Positions 1-9,403 of a stretch of 64,000 nucleotides of DNA are shown one piece after another. This DNA comes from Oikopleura dioica (lineage: Eukaryota; Chordata; Appendicularia; Copelata; Oikopleuridae). The stretch lies in NCBI GenBank assembly GCA_907165135.1, contig OU015566.1:11268157-11332156 (forward strand), given 5' to 3'. Numbering within the stretch: the stretch's first letter is position 1; the number at the start of each line of letters is the position of its first letter. A program made the position numbers and the translations under genes. The notes under the pieces were generated by a model. It was given only the letters and a program-made list of their open reading frames with translations. It had not been told where the DNA came from and did no database searches.

Positions 1-2
1 AT

Positions 3-1372
3 AAAACCTTACAGAGTTCAAAAGTCGACATTCTCGCGTGTGAAACAATGCCTGGAATAAAAGCAGGGTGGCTATTTTGGACAAAATTTTGGGGTCTAGC
101 CATCCAATTTCCATCCAATAAATTTTGAGTCGGAACTATCCATCCAAAATCCAACCCAATCCAATTATTACCCAATTCCCCAAGAATCCCCAATTCCAAT
201 AAGATCCAATTGGATTTCCAATTTTTCCAAGGCTTTTAGTACTTTGAAAAGAAGCGAAACAGTTAGTTTCTATCCGAAAGGAGGATCAACATAGCCAAAA
301 GAATGATTTTTTATCCGAAATTTTTCATTTTTATCATGAAAATGACCCTTCTTTGCATAGTTAAGCGATACAGTGAAAACTCAAAATTTGCCCACTCGAA
401 ATTTGGCCGGTTTTGGTCGAAATTGACTGATTTAAGAATCTGAAAAAGACTCAAAAATTGGCCGCTTTTTCAATAATAGAAAATTTTGGATCAAAATTGC
501 GCCTAAATTATGCTATTCCTGGGCATTTTTAGCTTTTTTAGACTGTTAAAATTATTTAAAATGACTAATTTCTAAAATAAATGTCTTCAAACAAGCAAAA
601 ATTTGAATTAAATTGTTCAAAAACGTGAAAATCATGCCCATTTTCGAAAATTTGGAAAATTTGCTTCTTAGAAGTGGACTCTTGGCTATCCGGTAAAAAA
701 CTCAAAATTTGGCCGCTTTTTTCTTGAATAAGGATCTAAAAACCGGCCAATTTTTGAGTTTTAACTGTATATATTTTATTGGATCCAATTCCCCAATTTC
801 CCCCAATTGCCCAATTTTTCCCAACAAAATCCGGTACCCTGGCCATCCAAATTCCATCCAAACCTTATTGGATTGGATCAATCCAATTCCAACTAACCCC
901 CAAATCCAAAATAGCCACCCTGATAAAAGAAGCTCAAGTTTTTCTCAAACTCCTGTCTGAAGTCAAAAAAGAAGCTTACATATCGTTTACTTGTCAGAAG
1001 GGCACAACAAATGCTGGAGAATCCTTTTCTGATATTGTGAATATGCTCAAATCTGAGAAGCCGGACAATTTGAGAGGAATTGGAATCAATTGCTCTGAGC
1101 CTGATGTTGTCGACGAATTCGGTACTGTCATGAAGGCAAACTTTCCAGAACTGACCTTGATTTGCTATCCAAATACGGGAGAGACCTGGACGAACAACGC
1201 TGGTGAATGGGAAGTTGAATCAAGCCAGTGGGGTGGAACTAGAGCTGACCTTGCCTCTTACGTACCAAAGTGGCTTGAAGTCGGATTCAAATGGATCGGT
1301 GGCTGCTGCAGAGTTGAACCTAAGGACATTTCAAAAATTGCAAACATTGTCAAGAACAACACTGAACAATAA
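3..1372 (+). CDS. Homocysteine S-methyltransferase, 3' part, interrupted by a transposable element
   Basis: This is the C-terminal half of a betaine/SMM-type homocysteine S-methyltransferase TIM barrel, which transfers a methyl group to homocysteine to make methionine. The downstream part shows GINC followed by the GGCC zinc-ligand motif (GGCCRVEP) and ends at TAA 1370-1372. The upstream part (3-63) reads DILACETMPGIK, the conserved CET segment of the family. The two halves join in frame once the element at 64-922 and one target-site copy (923-929) are removed, so the coding exon was once continuous. As it stands the insertion shifts the frame (866 nt, not a multiple of three). No GT-AG pair near the ends restores the frame cleanly, so the allele is either disrupted or spliced unusually. 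The 5' end of the gene lies outside the window. Family assignment is confident; function of this copy is not. Confidence 0.85.
64..922. mobile_element. hAT-like miniature element in a coding exon
   Basis: The ends are an inverted repeat, CAGGGTGGCTATTTTGGA at the left and its exact reverse complement at the right. They are flanked by a 7-bp direct repeat ATAAAAG (57-63 and 923-929). CAG-starting termini and a 7-8 bp target duplication fit hAT elements (family knowledge). The 859-bp interior has no transposase reading frame and is rich in CCAATT/CCATCC-type short repeats at both ends, so it is a non-autonomous copy. Another element (371-767) is nested inside. An open frame from 779 runs through the right end into the methyltransferase exon. 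Confidence 0.85.
371..767. mobile_element. TA-flanked MITE, copy 1 (nested)
   Basis: The left end CAGTGAAAACTCAAAATTTG and the right end, reverse complement CAGTTAAAACTCAAAAATTG, form a terminal inverted repeat with TA on both sides (369-370 and 768-769), as in Tc1/mariner-type MITEs. It has no coding capacity and contains repeated GGCCAATTTT-like blocks. It is inserted in the hAT-like element 64-922 and is therefore younger. A second member is at 59574-59986. Confidence 0.75.
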
Positions 1373-2051
1373 ACTAATCAAACGAACTTTTTGAATCCAA
1401 TGCAAGAAATATTATAACTCGCATTTTCTTACAATGAGTAGACTCGCTCAAGCAAGCCACGTGCGAAGATCTGCGCGGGGAGTCAGTTAGTTTGACAATT
1501 TTGAAGCAATTAGCTTTAGCGACCTGTGATCTCGCCACGATGCTCTGATTCAAAACGCGCGCGTTTTACAGTTGAGCATCCAAGGTCAACGCCTTTCTTG
1601 AGCTCTTTTACGACTCTGATGCATCCAAAAACTTGATAAGAAGGAAAGAGAAAGGAAGGAAATGAGCAATCTCGTTCGAAGGAGAGGTTTTAATTGAGAA
1701 TTGATGAGGATTTAAAATTTGGAACATTGAATAAAAAACCTTTTAAGCCCATCAGTCGCCAGTTTAGACATTGAATGCCCAGTAAGCTCTCGAATTGAAA
1801 TCACGATGCTCAATAAGATTTTAAGATATGTACAGATACATACGACCGTCCACGATTTCTTCAATGCTATCATTCATTCTGCACAAATTGTTTAGTTCAA
1901 ATGGTCGAAGCCCAGCACAACCGAAATTTAATCACGTGTCCTCTTCGCTGCGATCAACGGACCATCCTTCGAGAAGGTTTTCGTTGGTCTTTTCTTGGAT
2001 TAAAATGATTGTTTAGGAGGAATATTTACACTGCCACTTGACAGATTTAAA
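1373..2051. other. Intergenic, no gene seen
   Basis: This is AT-rich sequence between the methyltransferase stop and the B-box gene start. Open frames here are short and show no domain or splice logic. It presumably holds the 3' UTR of the former and the promoter of the latter. Confidence 0.5.
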
Positions 2052-2988
2052 ATGAGCATAATTGAGACGCTATCCGAGGTAACTTTCAAAATCCTCGATC
2101 GAAATAAAAATATTCAAGCCGTCCATTGACGAAAATGTATGCAGAAATCACGACGAAAGAATCAAGCATTTTTGCCGCGATTGCAACGAGCTCATTTGCT
2201 CAGAGTGCGTTTTGGACAGTCATTTGGGACACAAGAGCTCGAAGTTGGAGAAAACCTTAGCAACGGATTTGGGAAGAAAGCTAAGGAAGATTGTCGAAAG
2301 TGTTTCGGACGACGATGCTGCGAATAGAATGCTTGAGGTTTGTGTCGCTGATCGTTTCTAGTTCATATCGCTCTTAGGGAGTTATATCAAGAAAGACAAC
2401 AAACGTGATCAGAAAAAGTAAACTTGAGGAAGAAGGAAGGATACTGGAAGAAAAGCTTGATGCGCTTAATGAAGAGTTAGAAATTGTAGAAAATGAGCTC
2501 GAGAGAGACGAAAATTTGACGGAAACGTTATCGACGAATTTGAAAGAGTTTGTCAGGTCATCAGAAAAAGCACTGAAAGGTTAAGAACGATAATTATTCA
2601 TTCTATGGAGATTTGTAGATCTTGACGAAGAAAGACTCAAAGTCGACCAATTCGTTGGGAAATATTGCAATGCTCTGAAGTCATATCAGATGTTTGAGGT
2701 ACCGGAACAGTTGTGAATTCCTTATAATTATATTTGTAGGAGTTTCAACCTATTCTTAACCCTAATTCTCGAGTGAAGGGGCTTGGAAAATCAAGATCAA
2801 ATTTTATTTTCACCCTTTCAAGCGTGATACTTCTGATATCGATTGCTTTATTTTATCTTTTGGAAGATAAGATATATTCCTTCTTCGACGACACTAGCGA
2901 AGACATAGAAGAAATTCCGGACGAAGAAGCAACCGAAGAAATTAGCTTTTTAAGAAAAAGGGTTTACACGGAGCTCCTACAATTCTAA
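2052..2988 (+). CDS. B-box zinc finger, coiled-coil, C-terminal membrane-anchored protein
   Basis: There are five exons with GT-AG introns (2079-2118, about 2340-2379, 2580-2628, about 2699-2740). Exon 2 encodes a single B-box: CRNHDERIKHFCRDC, then CSECVLDSHLGH with the regular Cys/His zinc ligands. A long Glu/Lys/Leu-rich coiled coil follows. The last exon carries one hydrophobic span (FIFTLSSVILLISIALFYLL) and an acidic tail. Membrane-anchored TRIM proteins (TRIM13/TRIM59 type) have this B-box/coiled-coil/TM order, but no RING is visible because the protein starts only 9 residues before the intron preceding the B-box. It therefore may lack E3 activity. Poly(A) signal AATAAA is at 3057-3062, facing the convergent gene's signal. 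Confidence 0.75.
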
Positions 2989-3056
2989 TTTCTATTGCAT
3001 GTGGCTAACCCTAAACGTAGTTATGTCCTGCTACACTACCGTAGAATGTGGTAATG

Positions 3057-3089
3057 AATAAATAGACGAAATGATCGTATGCGTTTATT
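3057..3089. terminator. Opposed poly(A) signals of convergent genes
   Basis: AATAAA on the plus strand (3057-3062, B-box gene) and AATAAA on the minus strand (TTTATT at 3084-3089, QSOX-like gene) are 21 bp apart and point at each other, so the two 3' UTRs almost certainly overlap. Confidence 0.6.
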
Positions 3090-3104
3090 TGTGGAGATTA
3101 AGTG

Positions 3105-4107
3105 TTAGATTCTGTACTCTTTCTTCAAAATGTCGACAATATCACTCTCACTGGTCGTTTTGTCTGGCCAAATTTTCTTCGGGTGGTCTTTTACATCGCC
3201 AAATTGCATATTGTCGAGGCCGGGGTCCTCAATAAGGGATTGGTTAACATCGTTGTGGAGTTTCCAGAGCCAGATAATGAAATCATTATTGGTTTTTATA
3301 CGAGTTGGATCACGTCTAGGCAAGTCGCTCTTTGTCAACCCGATTCTTTCCATAAAGTCCTTACGGCAGCCCACACACGGAAAATGAACAGTAATAAAAT
3401 CTGACATCATTGACGCATACTCAGCAGGTTTTGAAAAGTCTTTTGATCGGCCAGGCCCATAAATAGTCATGACGTGCAGGAGTTTCCACATGCCACAAGG
3501 ACCTCTTCGCTTAGCTCGATTTTCGCTAGAAAATGTTTGAACGAATATAGCATGAAAAAACTTACGAGTGGCAATCAACCCAGTTCACCCAGCGATTCAG
3601 CCCAGAATTTCGATAATTGAAATAGTCCTCCTCAAACCAGTCATCTGTAAATTTACTGACATCATTTGGAGACGAAAGCTCGCTGAAATCTTTAACTATT
3701 CGAAGTAGATCCGTAGAAGCAACCTCCCTCAAAACGAGCAAAGCTTCATTGAAAAACGTTTGAGCAATCTGTAAGTCTTCTTTCGATCTTGTAGTATTCG
3801 CTATTTTACTTTAAATTGTAACGTCTTTTCACTTACAGAAATAAGGTACTCACTCAAACAGCCAAAATATTGCAGAGCTTACATCTTCTACGCTTACCAT
3901 TTTCTCTTTATAACCCGGAAAGGTGGGCTTTAAATGAGTTCTGAGTGTGCCAACTGAATTTTTATGAGCTTCTCATCATCATCACCAATAATTCTGAATG
4001 CCAAGTTTCTCCAAAAGTACCCAATCTATCAAACTTTCGAGCTGTTAGAACCCATAGGAATTTCCTGAAAACTTTATCTCACGTCTTAATATTTGTTGTT
4101 TATCCAT
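3105..4107 (-). CDS. QSOX-like flavin-linked sulfhydryl oxidase (Erv/ALR domain)
   Basis: The best-defined exon (3105 to about 3529) continues upstream through a GT-AG intron (about 3530-3565). The join gives VDCHSENRAKRRGPCGMWKL, which matches the QSOX pattern of C..G, RG.PC and W.L.H. Next come the active-site CxxC (FPCVGC) and LWKLHNDVN, the FAD-binding helix of Erv domains. QSOX makes disulfides in secretory-pathway proteins. The distal CxxC that normally follows the IWP segment is absent; the chain ends DIVDILKKEYRI. Upstream exons encode a helical region but no thioredoxin CGHC motif appears before the divergent FKBP gene, so the protein looks N-terminally short (about 300 aa). The 5' exon boundaries are not resolved and the start is a guess. 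Confidence 0.7.
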
Positions 4108-4189
4108 TGTCACCTTGAAGCTCAGCGCTGACGTGGATTAGGCACAATCTACGGGCACAAAAAACCATAGGATACTTTTTGAAAGAGAG

Positions 4190-4971
4190 CATGAAGATTT
4201 CAAGCTTTCTTTTGTTCTCAAGCTCCTCTGCATCTCTCTTCGGCTGGTTTGGCGGAAAGAAGAAAGATGTGGTCATTCAAACCGAAGTTTTGAGAGAAAA
4301 AGATTGTAAGCGAAAGACGAAAAATGGCGACCAGCTTTTTGTTCATTTCTGGGGCATGAAGACTGTCGGCGGAGATGTTTTTCATACAACCTGGACAGAT
4401 CGTTTCAAAGACGACAAAATAGCAGTTTACAACAAGCCATACAGATTTCAACTTGGCCTCGGCGAGGTGATCGACGGGTGGGAAATGGGGCTGAAGAATA
4501 TGTGCCCGGGTGAACGTAGAAGGCTTTTTATTCCCGCTGACTTGGCTTATGGAGAGAAAGGAGGCGGTACTCCTGAAATGCCGGGAGGAGATGTCATTTA
4601 CGATGTGGAGCTGGTTCATGCTGAACAGGGGCCAAGACATCCAGGAAATCGGCTCGTTATACACACAATTTTTAATCATAAGTAAGTCTATTTCAAGCCA
4701 ATTGATAGAAGTGTTTGATCTAATGGACCTTGACAAAAATGGCTACCTCACTCACAAGGTAACGTAAATTGTGTCTCTTCAATTTCGAACTTTCCAAAAG
4801 GAAATATCAAAATTCATCCACGAAGAGCTCAAGAAACAAGGGGAGCTGAATCAAGTCCCTCATCACGAAGAACTGGCTATGGTGAAAGATATACTTTCGC
4901 AAGAAGACAAAGACCGAGACGGTCGAATCTCACGAGTGGAGTTTTCCGGAGAAGCTCACCGAGAGTTTTAG
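4190..4971 (+). CDS. ER peptidyl-prolyl isomerase, FKBP7/FKBP14-like with EF-hands
   Basis: The protein has a signal peptide (MKISSFLLFSSSSAS) and one FKBP domain with YDVELVHAE at its end, followed by two EF-hand loops (DLDKNGYLT and DKDRDGRIS). This is the FKBP7/14 architecture of ER prolyl isomerases acting on collagen-type clients. The C-terminus is HREF where vertebrate relatives have HDEL, so ER retrieval is uncertain. Intron 2 (about 4759-4800) is GT-AG. The intron between the FKBP and EF-hand parts cannot be solved with GT-AG. A GA-AG intron at 4645-4708 keeps the frame and gives GPRHPEVFDLMDL, the same spacing as GPR..E.F..MDL of FKBP14. The start chosen is the Met at the signal peptide rather than the upstream one at 4179. 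Confidence 0.85.
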
Positions 4972-5141
4972 TCACATCATTTTTACTTGAATAAAAATAA
5001 ACATGTAATAATCTTCGTATTTGAGAATTTTCTTTCATTTTCTTTCACTGAGCAATTCTAATATGCATGACGTGATGCTGCTTCTCACACATATCCAAGT
5101 TATAATTATTCCGCTAAAATATGCTACTGATGGAAAGGGGG

Positions 5142-5148
5142 TATAAAG
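5142..5148 (+). promoter_or_regulatory. TATA box of the small peptide-precursor gene
   Basis: TATAAAG lies 37 bp upstream of the ATG at 5179, a plausible core promoter given the very short 5' leaders in this genome. Confidence 0.4.
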
Positions 5149-5178
5149 TCGGCAAAAAACTTTATTTTCTCATAAAAT

Positions 5179-5961
5179 ATGATGTTGAGAGATCTTGTTA
5201 AAAACGTCAGTAGCGTCCTCTTATTTGGCCGTAAGCATATATTCATTTAATCAGATGGTTGCATAGAAATTCTAGAGGCTGCTTCATATGCCTTTGGCCC
5301 TCCACCATCAGCGCTCGACCCCTACCAACCATCAGAATACGTTGAATATGGTCCCGCTGGGCTAGAGAGTAGGTCTGCTAAGGTAATGCAAGATATGAAA
5401 ATGAATGATAAGCTCGATCCGACCCAAATGACCGCGTTTTCATCCCTTATATATTCAAACGATCGTATCATGCTGATGAGGACGATAATTTGGTAATTTG
5501 GTTTGCACGAACTTTGAGTATTATTTTTAGGGCATCGACGATCCTGCAGACCTTCACGACTCTTCTGCCGATCCTCCTTCTATGGTTAGTAATAATATAT
5601 TAGAAATTCTACTAGAAAATTAATTCAGTGGTCTGAGCTATTCAACCATTTCTCCTCAATGAAATCCAAGCGCGGAGCTTCACAGGTAAATTTACAGCTA
5701 TCATTCCTTGTCCTTTCGGATCTTTACAGATTAACTTTTTCTCAACCTTTGCGTAGTATTATTTGCTCCACTTTGGCATGCCCGGCGTAAGCTCCCGCAG
5801 GTACAATCGCATTAGAGTTTGAACAGTAAACGCGAAGTTACTACTAAAAATTTCTAACCAAATTTAGCATCGGAAAGCCACAGCAGCGAAATTTTGACTT
5901 TGCCGTAAGTCCGGACCAAGTGTGGTCCGAAATGGTCAAGGGGCGGTTAATGCCTTCCTAA
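5179..5961 (+). CDS. Small hypothetical protein, possible secreted peptide precursor
   Basis: Six short exons (5179-5230, 5276-5382, 5531-5584, 5629-5685, 5757-5800, 5868-5961) join in frame through GT-AG introns to 135 aa, a chain that single-frame ORF search misses. The N-terminus (MMLRDLVKNVSSVLLFGQA) could be a weak signal sequence. A dibasic site (KSKR) is followed by GASQYYLLHFGMPGVSSRS. There are no cysteines and no recognised domain. Dibasic sites and an aromatic-rich segment are compatible with a neuropeptide/hormone precursor, but this is inference only. A TATA box precedes it. Confidence 0.5.
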
Positions 5962-6166
5962 AATCAACTTTTCCTTCCTAGAAGTCTCGTCGCTTCTTCG
6001 AGTAATCGCACGATTACGAAACTTCTTCAGTTTTATTCTTTCTGATTTCTTCTTCTTTTTTTATCTCCTCTCTTCTTTTATTTTCCTGCAACTGCTCAGA
6101 CTTGAATCACAGAAAAATATCATCGCGTTCGTCAAAACTTTTTGCAACGTTTTTAATGACTTTTAT

Positions 6167-7543
6167 TCATAATTTTTTTGGTGAGGGAAGACTTTTGGAT
6201 GTTTTTGGCCTTGCACGAAATGATCCAGCCGGGCTGCTAAAGCTATTTCATCTGGAAAGAGTTGTTGAAGTCGGTTACCTTGAGCATTCGGATTCAGTTA
6301 GATGCGAGCCTGGTAGATAGTTCTCGTTGTCTGCGGTCCTTGGTTCTTCATTGATTCTCACCTCTGTTGTCGAGACATAGCTTTGCTGGACATTCGAACT
6401 AGCAACAACGTATCCATCATCATCAAGAGTTATCTTGCTTATGCTGTGCCCAGAGCTGGTAGTCTCGGATGCATCTTGTTTAAATAATGTATACACGTTT
6501 ATATTTTTATAACCAAACCTTGAGGATGATAAGATGCACTTATTTCAGACGGCTCGTAGTTGCTATTAGTTGCTGTTTGAAAGCGTTCTTCTTCCGGAGC
6601 GGGATTAATGTAATTGCCATTGTTGATTCCATAAACGAGATGAGGAGCCTGGCTTTCGGAGAAAAACCTCTGTCTACCATTTTCCATTCGAGTGCCAGAA
6701 AACGGATCATTTTCTTCATTAGGTTCACCACCATCGTAATTTTGATTCTCTTTTGATGTGATAGTAAAATCTTAGTCATAATTCTGCCAAGGACGGATAA
6801 AATTAGTATCGTCCTATTACATTCCTAGAGAGTCAATGAGCATTTGATTGTGGATTGACCTGGCTGAATGGCCACTGCCACTGCCACTGGAAGAGTATGA
6901 ACGTCTTTCAGGGGAACTCGTACTTGGCCGGGGCCATGCTTAATAATGTCATTTAATTTGAATATTGATGTCAAAGCATTAACTAACCATATGTGCTTCC
7001 TGGCCCAATATAAATATTACCTGGTCTTTGAGAGATCGTAGGTAAAGTGGCTCTACGAGGTCCAAAAATATTAACTAGTTTCTCAATTTCTTCCTTGATT
7101 TCGCGGACTTGCTTTGTTTCAAAAATATAGAGCGTTCGGTTTGTTAGTCCCCATGATTTCAGACCAGCTTTGTATGTTGGCAGTTTGGACGGATTTCTAG
7201 CGATGAAGGAGAAGTAGTTTTCTTTTTGAATGGTCATAGATTTATTTGTACTTGTATAATTGAATTGCTTACCTTGATAATTGTATTGCCCAGTATGATT
7301 GCTTTCAACGCATAATTCGCGGCCTGTTTTTGTCTCGATGAATTTCATGCACCAGCAGCGCTGTTCTCTTGATAAAATTAAATTCGTCTTCACTTCGACG
7401 CAGAACATTTGTCCGAAGCCATCTGTCGACACATCTTCGTCATTTAGTATCTTCTCTACTTCTGTTGACAGTTCATATTCTTGGGAAGACTTCAATGCTT
7501 CCACATAGTATCTGAGCGTTGCTTTAATTTTTTTATTCACCAT
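6167..7543 (-). CDS. IRS-type PTB docking protein (FRS2/DOK-like)
   Basis: The first exon (7543 to about 6988) encodes an all-beta domain ending LYIFETKQVREIKEEIEKLV, the final strand and helix expected of an IRS-type PTB domain. Later exons are disordered and Ser/Tyr-rich, with probable SH2-docking tyrosines: NYINP (a GRB2-type YxN), DGYVV and NENYLP. It ends SPKKL before TGA (6167-6169). Introns at 6944-6988, about 6487-6530 and about 6228-6270 (approximate bounds) are GT-AG. The one at 6771-6834 works in frame only as GA-AG. An AATAAA overlaps the stop region (minus strand, near 6165). Role by family: recruits signalling proteins to activated receptor tyrosine kinases. It lies 54 bp downstream of another PTB-like gene on the same strand, so co-transcription is likely. 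Confidence 0.65.
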
Positions 7544-7596
7544 CGATGCTCATTCTTAAGAACTCCAATCTAAGAAAAATATTTGCGATTGAAATT
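7544..7596 (-). promoter_or_regulatory. Operon-like intercistronic spacer with trans-splice acceptor
   Basis: Between the stop of the upstream PTB gene and the ATG of the downstream one there are only about 53 nt. The minus-strand sequence contains a T-rich acceptor TATTTTTCTTAG and no AATAAA before it, as expected for spliced-leader resolution of a polycistronic transcript in Oikopleura. Confidence 0.5.
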
Positions 7597-8056
7597 TTAA
7601 TGAAAAACTCTTTGGATTGCTTCGAAAAGTGCAGCGCTTCTTGGAGCTCCAAAAGCATAAATTGCTCGTGTTTCACAGGCGAAATTCGGGGGTGATATTT
7701 CTTCTGGGACTTTAGTTATTATGAGAAGAGTTGTTCCAACAATTTGTGCTTTTGAAGTATTTCGGACGAGGAAGGTTACTCGGTCATTTCTGGCAGTTTC
7801 TATACGAATTCTTGCTCGTTCAATACTGATTGAACACAGTGTTCTTTGTTGTCTTCTTACTGTCGTTCCGAAAATATCTCGAAAGTCATACCTTCGCTGC
7901 ATTAATTCATGAGCTAAACAATGCAAAATAAAGGCGCATTTGAAAATGTGCTTACGAAGATCAGCTGGATTTCTTAGAAGACCAGAAGCGACTTCAAACA
8001 AATCATTGTGGTAAGGCTGGGCTATCTCACGCGTGCTGCGTCTTTCGGAGGATAGA
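7597..8056 (-). CDS. Second IRS-type PTB-like protein (5' end unresolved)
   Basis: The exon reads as a beta-rich domain whose end, CETRAIYAFGAPRSAALFEA, resembles the FRS2 PTB ending (an aromatic strand IFAF followed by the helix). It stops directly (TAA at 7597-7599). The upstream limit is not clear: an AG acceptor near 8055 probably begins this exon and the true start codon lies in an unsolved 5' exon, perhaps MALLNS near 8147. It is paired with the PTB gene immediately downstream, which has the same fold and could be a tandem duplicate. Family call is moderate, based on the terminal strand-helix signature. Confidence 0.5.
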
Positions 8057-9120
8057 CTCTTTCACATGAATTTTTGAGGCGCTCAATAGCGATTCATGAT
8101 CAGAAACAAGTGAATCTTATCCGCACCTGAGTTTAATAAAGCCATAGTAAACTACATCCTGAAATCTTCTATGAAAGTAATCTCTGTCCAAGCTCATTTG
8201 GGTCCACTAAGTCATACTACGATGTAGCTTCAGGACGTTTATTTGCCTGAAAAAAGGCAATTACGACTTCATGAAGGTGGGCGGAAGACAATAGACTCTA
8301 TTTATCGTCAGACTTATGGTATTTTTTCTCTCAGTCACAATAGGATTATAGCAGAAGTGTAAAGGTCTCAATTCTGACTCAAAAGAAACTTCATAAAAAA
8401 GGGAAAGATCGTTAATACCGTAATTTAAGCCGTAGACTTTAGTTTATCATTGATAAATCATCAATTAGACTGCAGTACAGTTTGCTCTTGTTAGAAACTC
8501 ATGATAATACTTTATTTTGTATGGAGGCTGTATCATACAGCACAGTCTCTTGGTAGCTTGGTCGAAAGGATGAACTTCATCATGAAGGCTGTATGAAGAA
8601 AGGTAGAAGACGCGGCGAAAACAGGGTTCCAGGTCGGGGAAAACGCGGTGGCACAATCGAAAGTCCATGCGATTGTCCGTTAGATCGCAAAATCTTCGAT
8701 TGAAACTCGCCGAATATGGGCATGAACTCAACTGAACGGTGTTTCGATTTATCATAAAATCTAACTAGAGGGCGCAGACCGGTAGGTCGAAACACAAAAT
8801 TGTCGAAAACAATTCAGTTTAGAGATTCAGTTCTCAGGTAAGCACGAGAATATTTTTTTATGAAATTACCGTAAAGCTAAGAAGGTTATTTCTAAAATAT
8901 TCTTCCTCGATAAATGATGATTAGAAACAAGTTTTAAATACTCAGTGTTCAAGAAGTCAAGCTATTTTGAAGAAGTAAAGGTTTTTTTGGTCCACGAACT
9001 ATTTTTATAATCAGTTTTCAACATCAGCATTAATTTCACACGATTGATCCACTCATGTTCACTTTTCAAAGCGATACTTTTATTCTGCTGAGAAAGGTCG
9101 GCAACAGTCGAGGACAAACG
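8057..9120. other. Intergenic, no gene seen
   Basis: There are several short open frames (for example minus strand near 8465-8795) with no domain signature and no supporting splice chain. The left part may hold 5' exons of the minus-strand PTB gene. Confidence 0.4.
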
Positions 9121-9370
9121 ATTTTTCGCTCGAAAAAGGCAGGTGCGCGCTCATTGGTTGCATCGATGTGGTGCGCGCTCGCCCATTGGTTCGCGCCCTT
9201 TTCGCCATGCCACCGCGCCGCGCAATTACTTGATTTTCGCTCCAATTTATTTTTCGCGATTATTACACCTTCAATAGAGAACATAACCTTGGATCAGAGA
9301 AAAAACCGTACATTACTTTTCATTTTTATAAATAAGAAATCTCTTGAATAAGTATTTTTTTCTAGACTCC
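9121..9370 (+). promoter_or_regulatory. Cell-cycle-type promoter of kinesin-5
   Basis: Two inverted CCAAT boxes (ATTGG at 9153-9157 and 9185-9189) are spaced 32 bp, start to start. They are accompanied by E2F-like TTTTCGCG sequences near 9192 and 9251. NF-Y box pairs at about this spacing plus E2F sites are typical of G2/M genes in animals. A T-rich AG (TTTTTTTCTAG near 9365) just upstream of the ATG could be a spliced-leader acceptor. Confidence 0.5.
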
Positions 9371-9403
9371 TTTCGAAAATCGGAAAAGTTTTGGCGATAA
9401 TTG

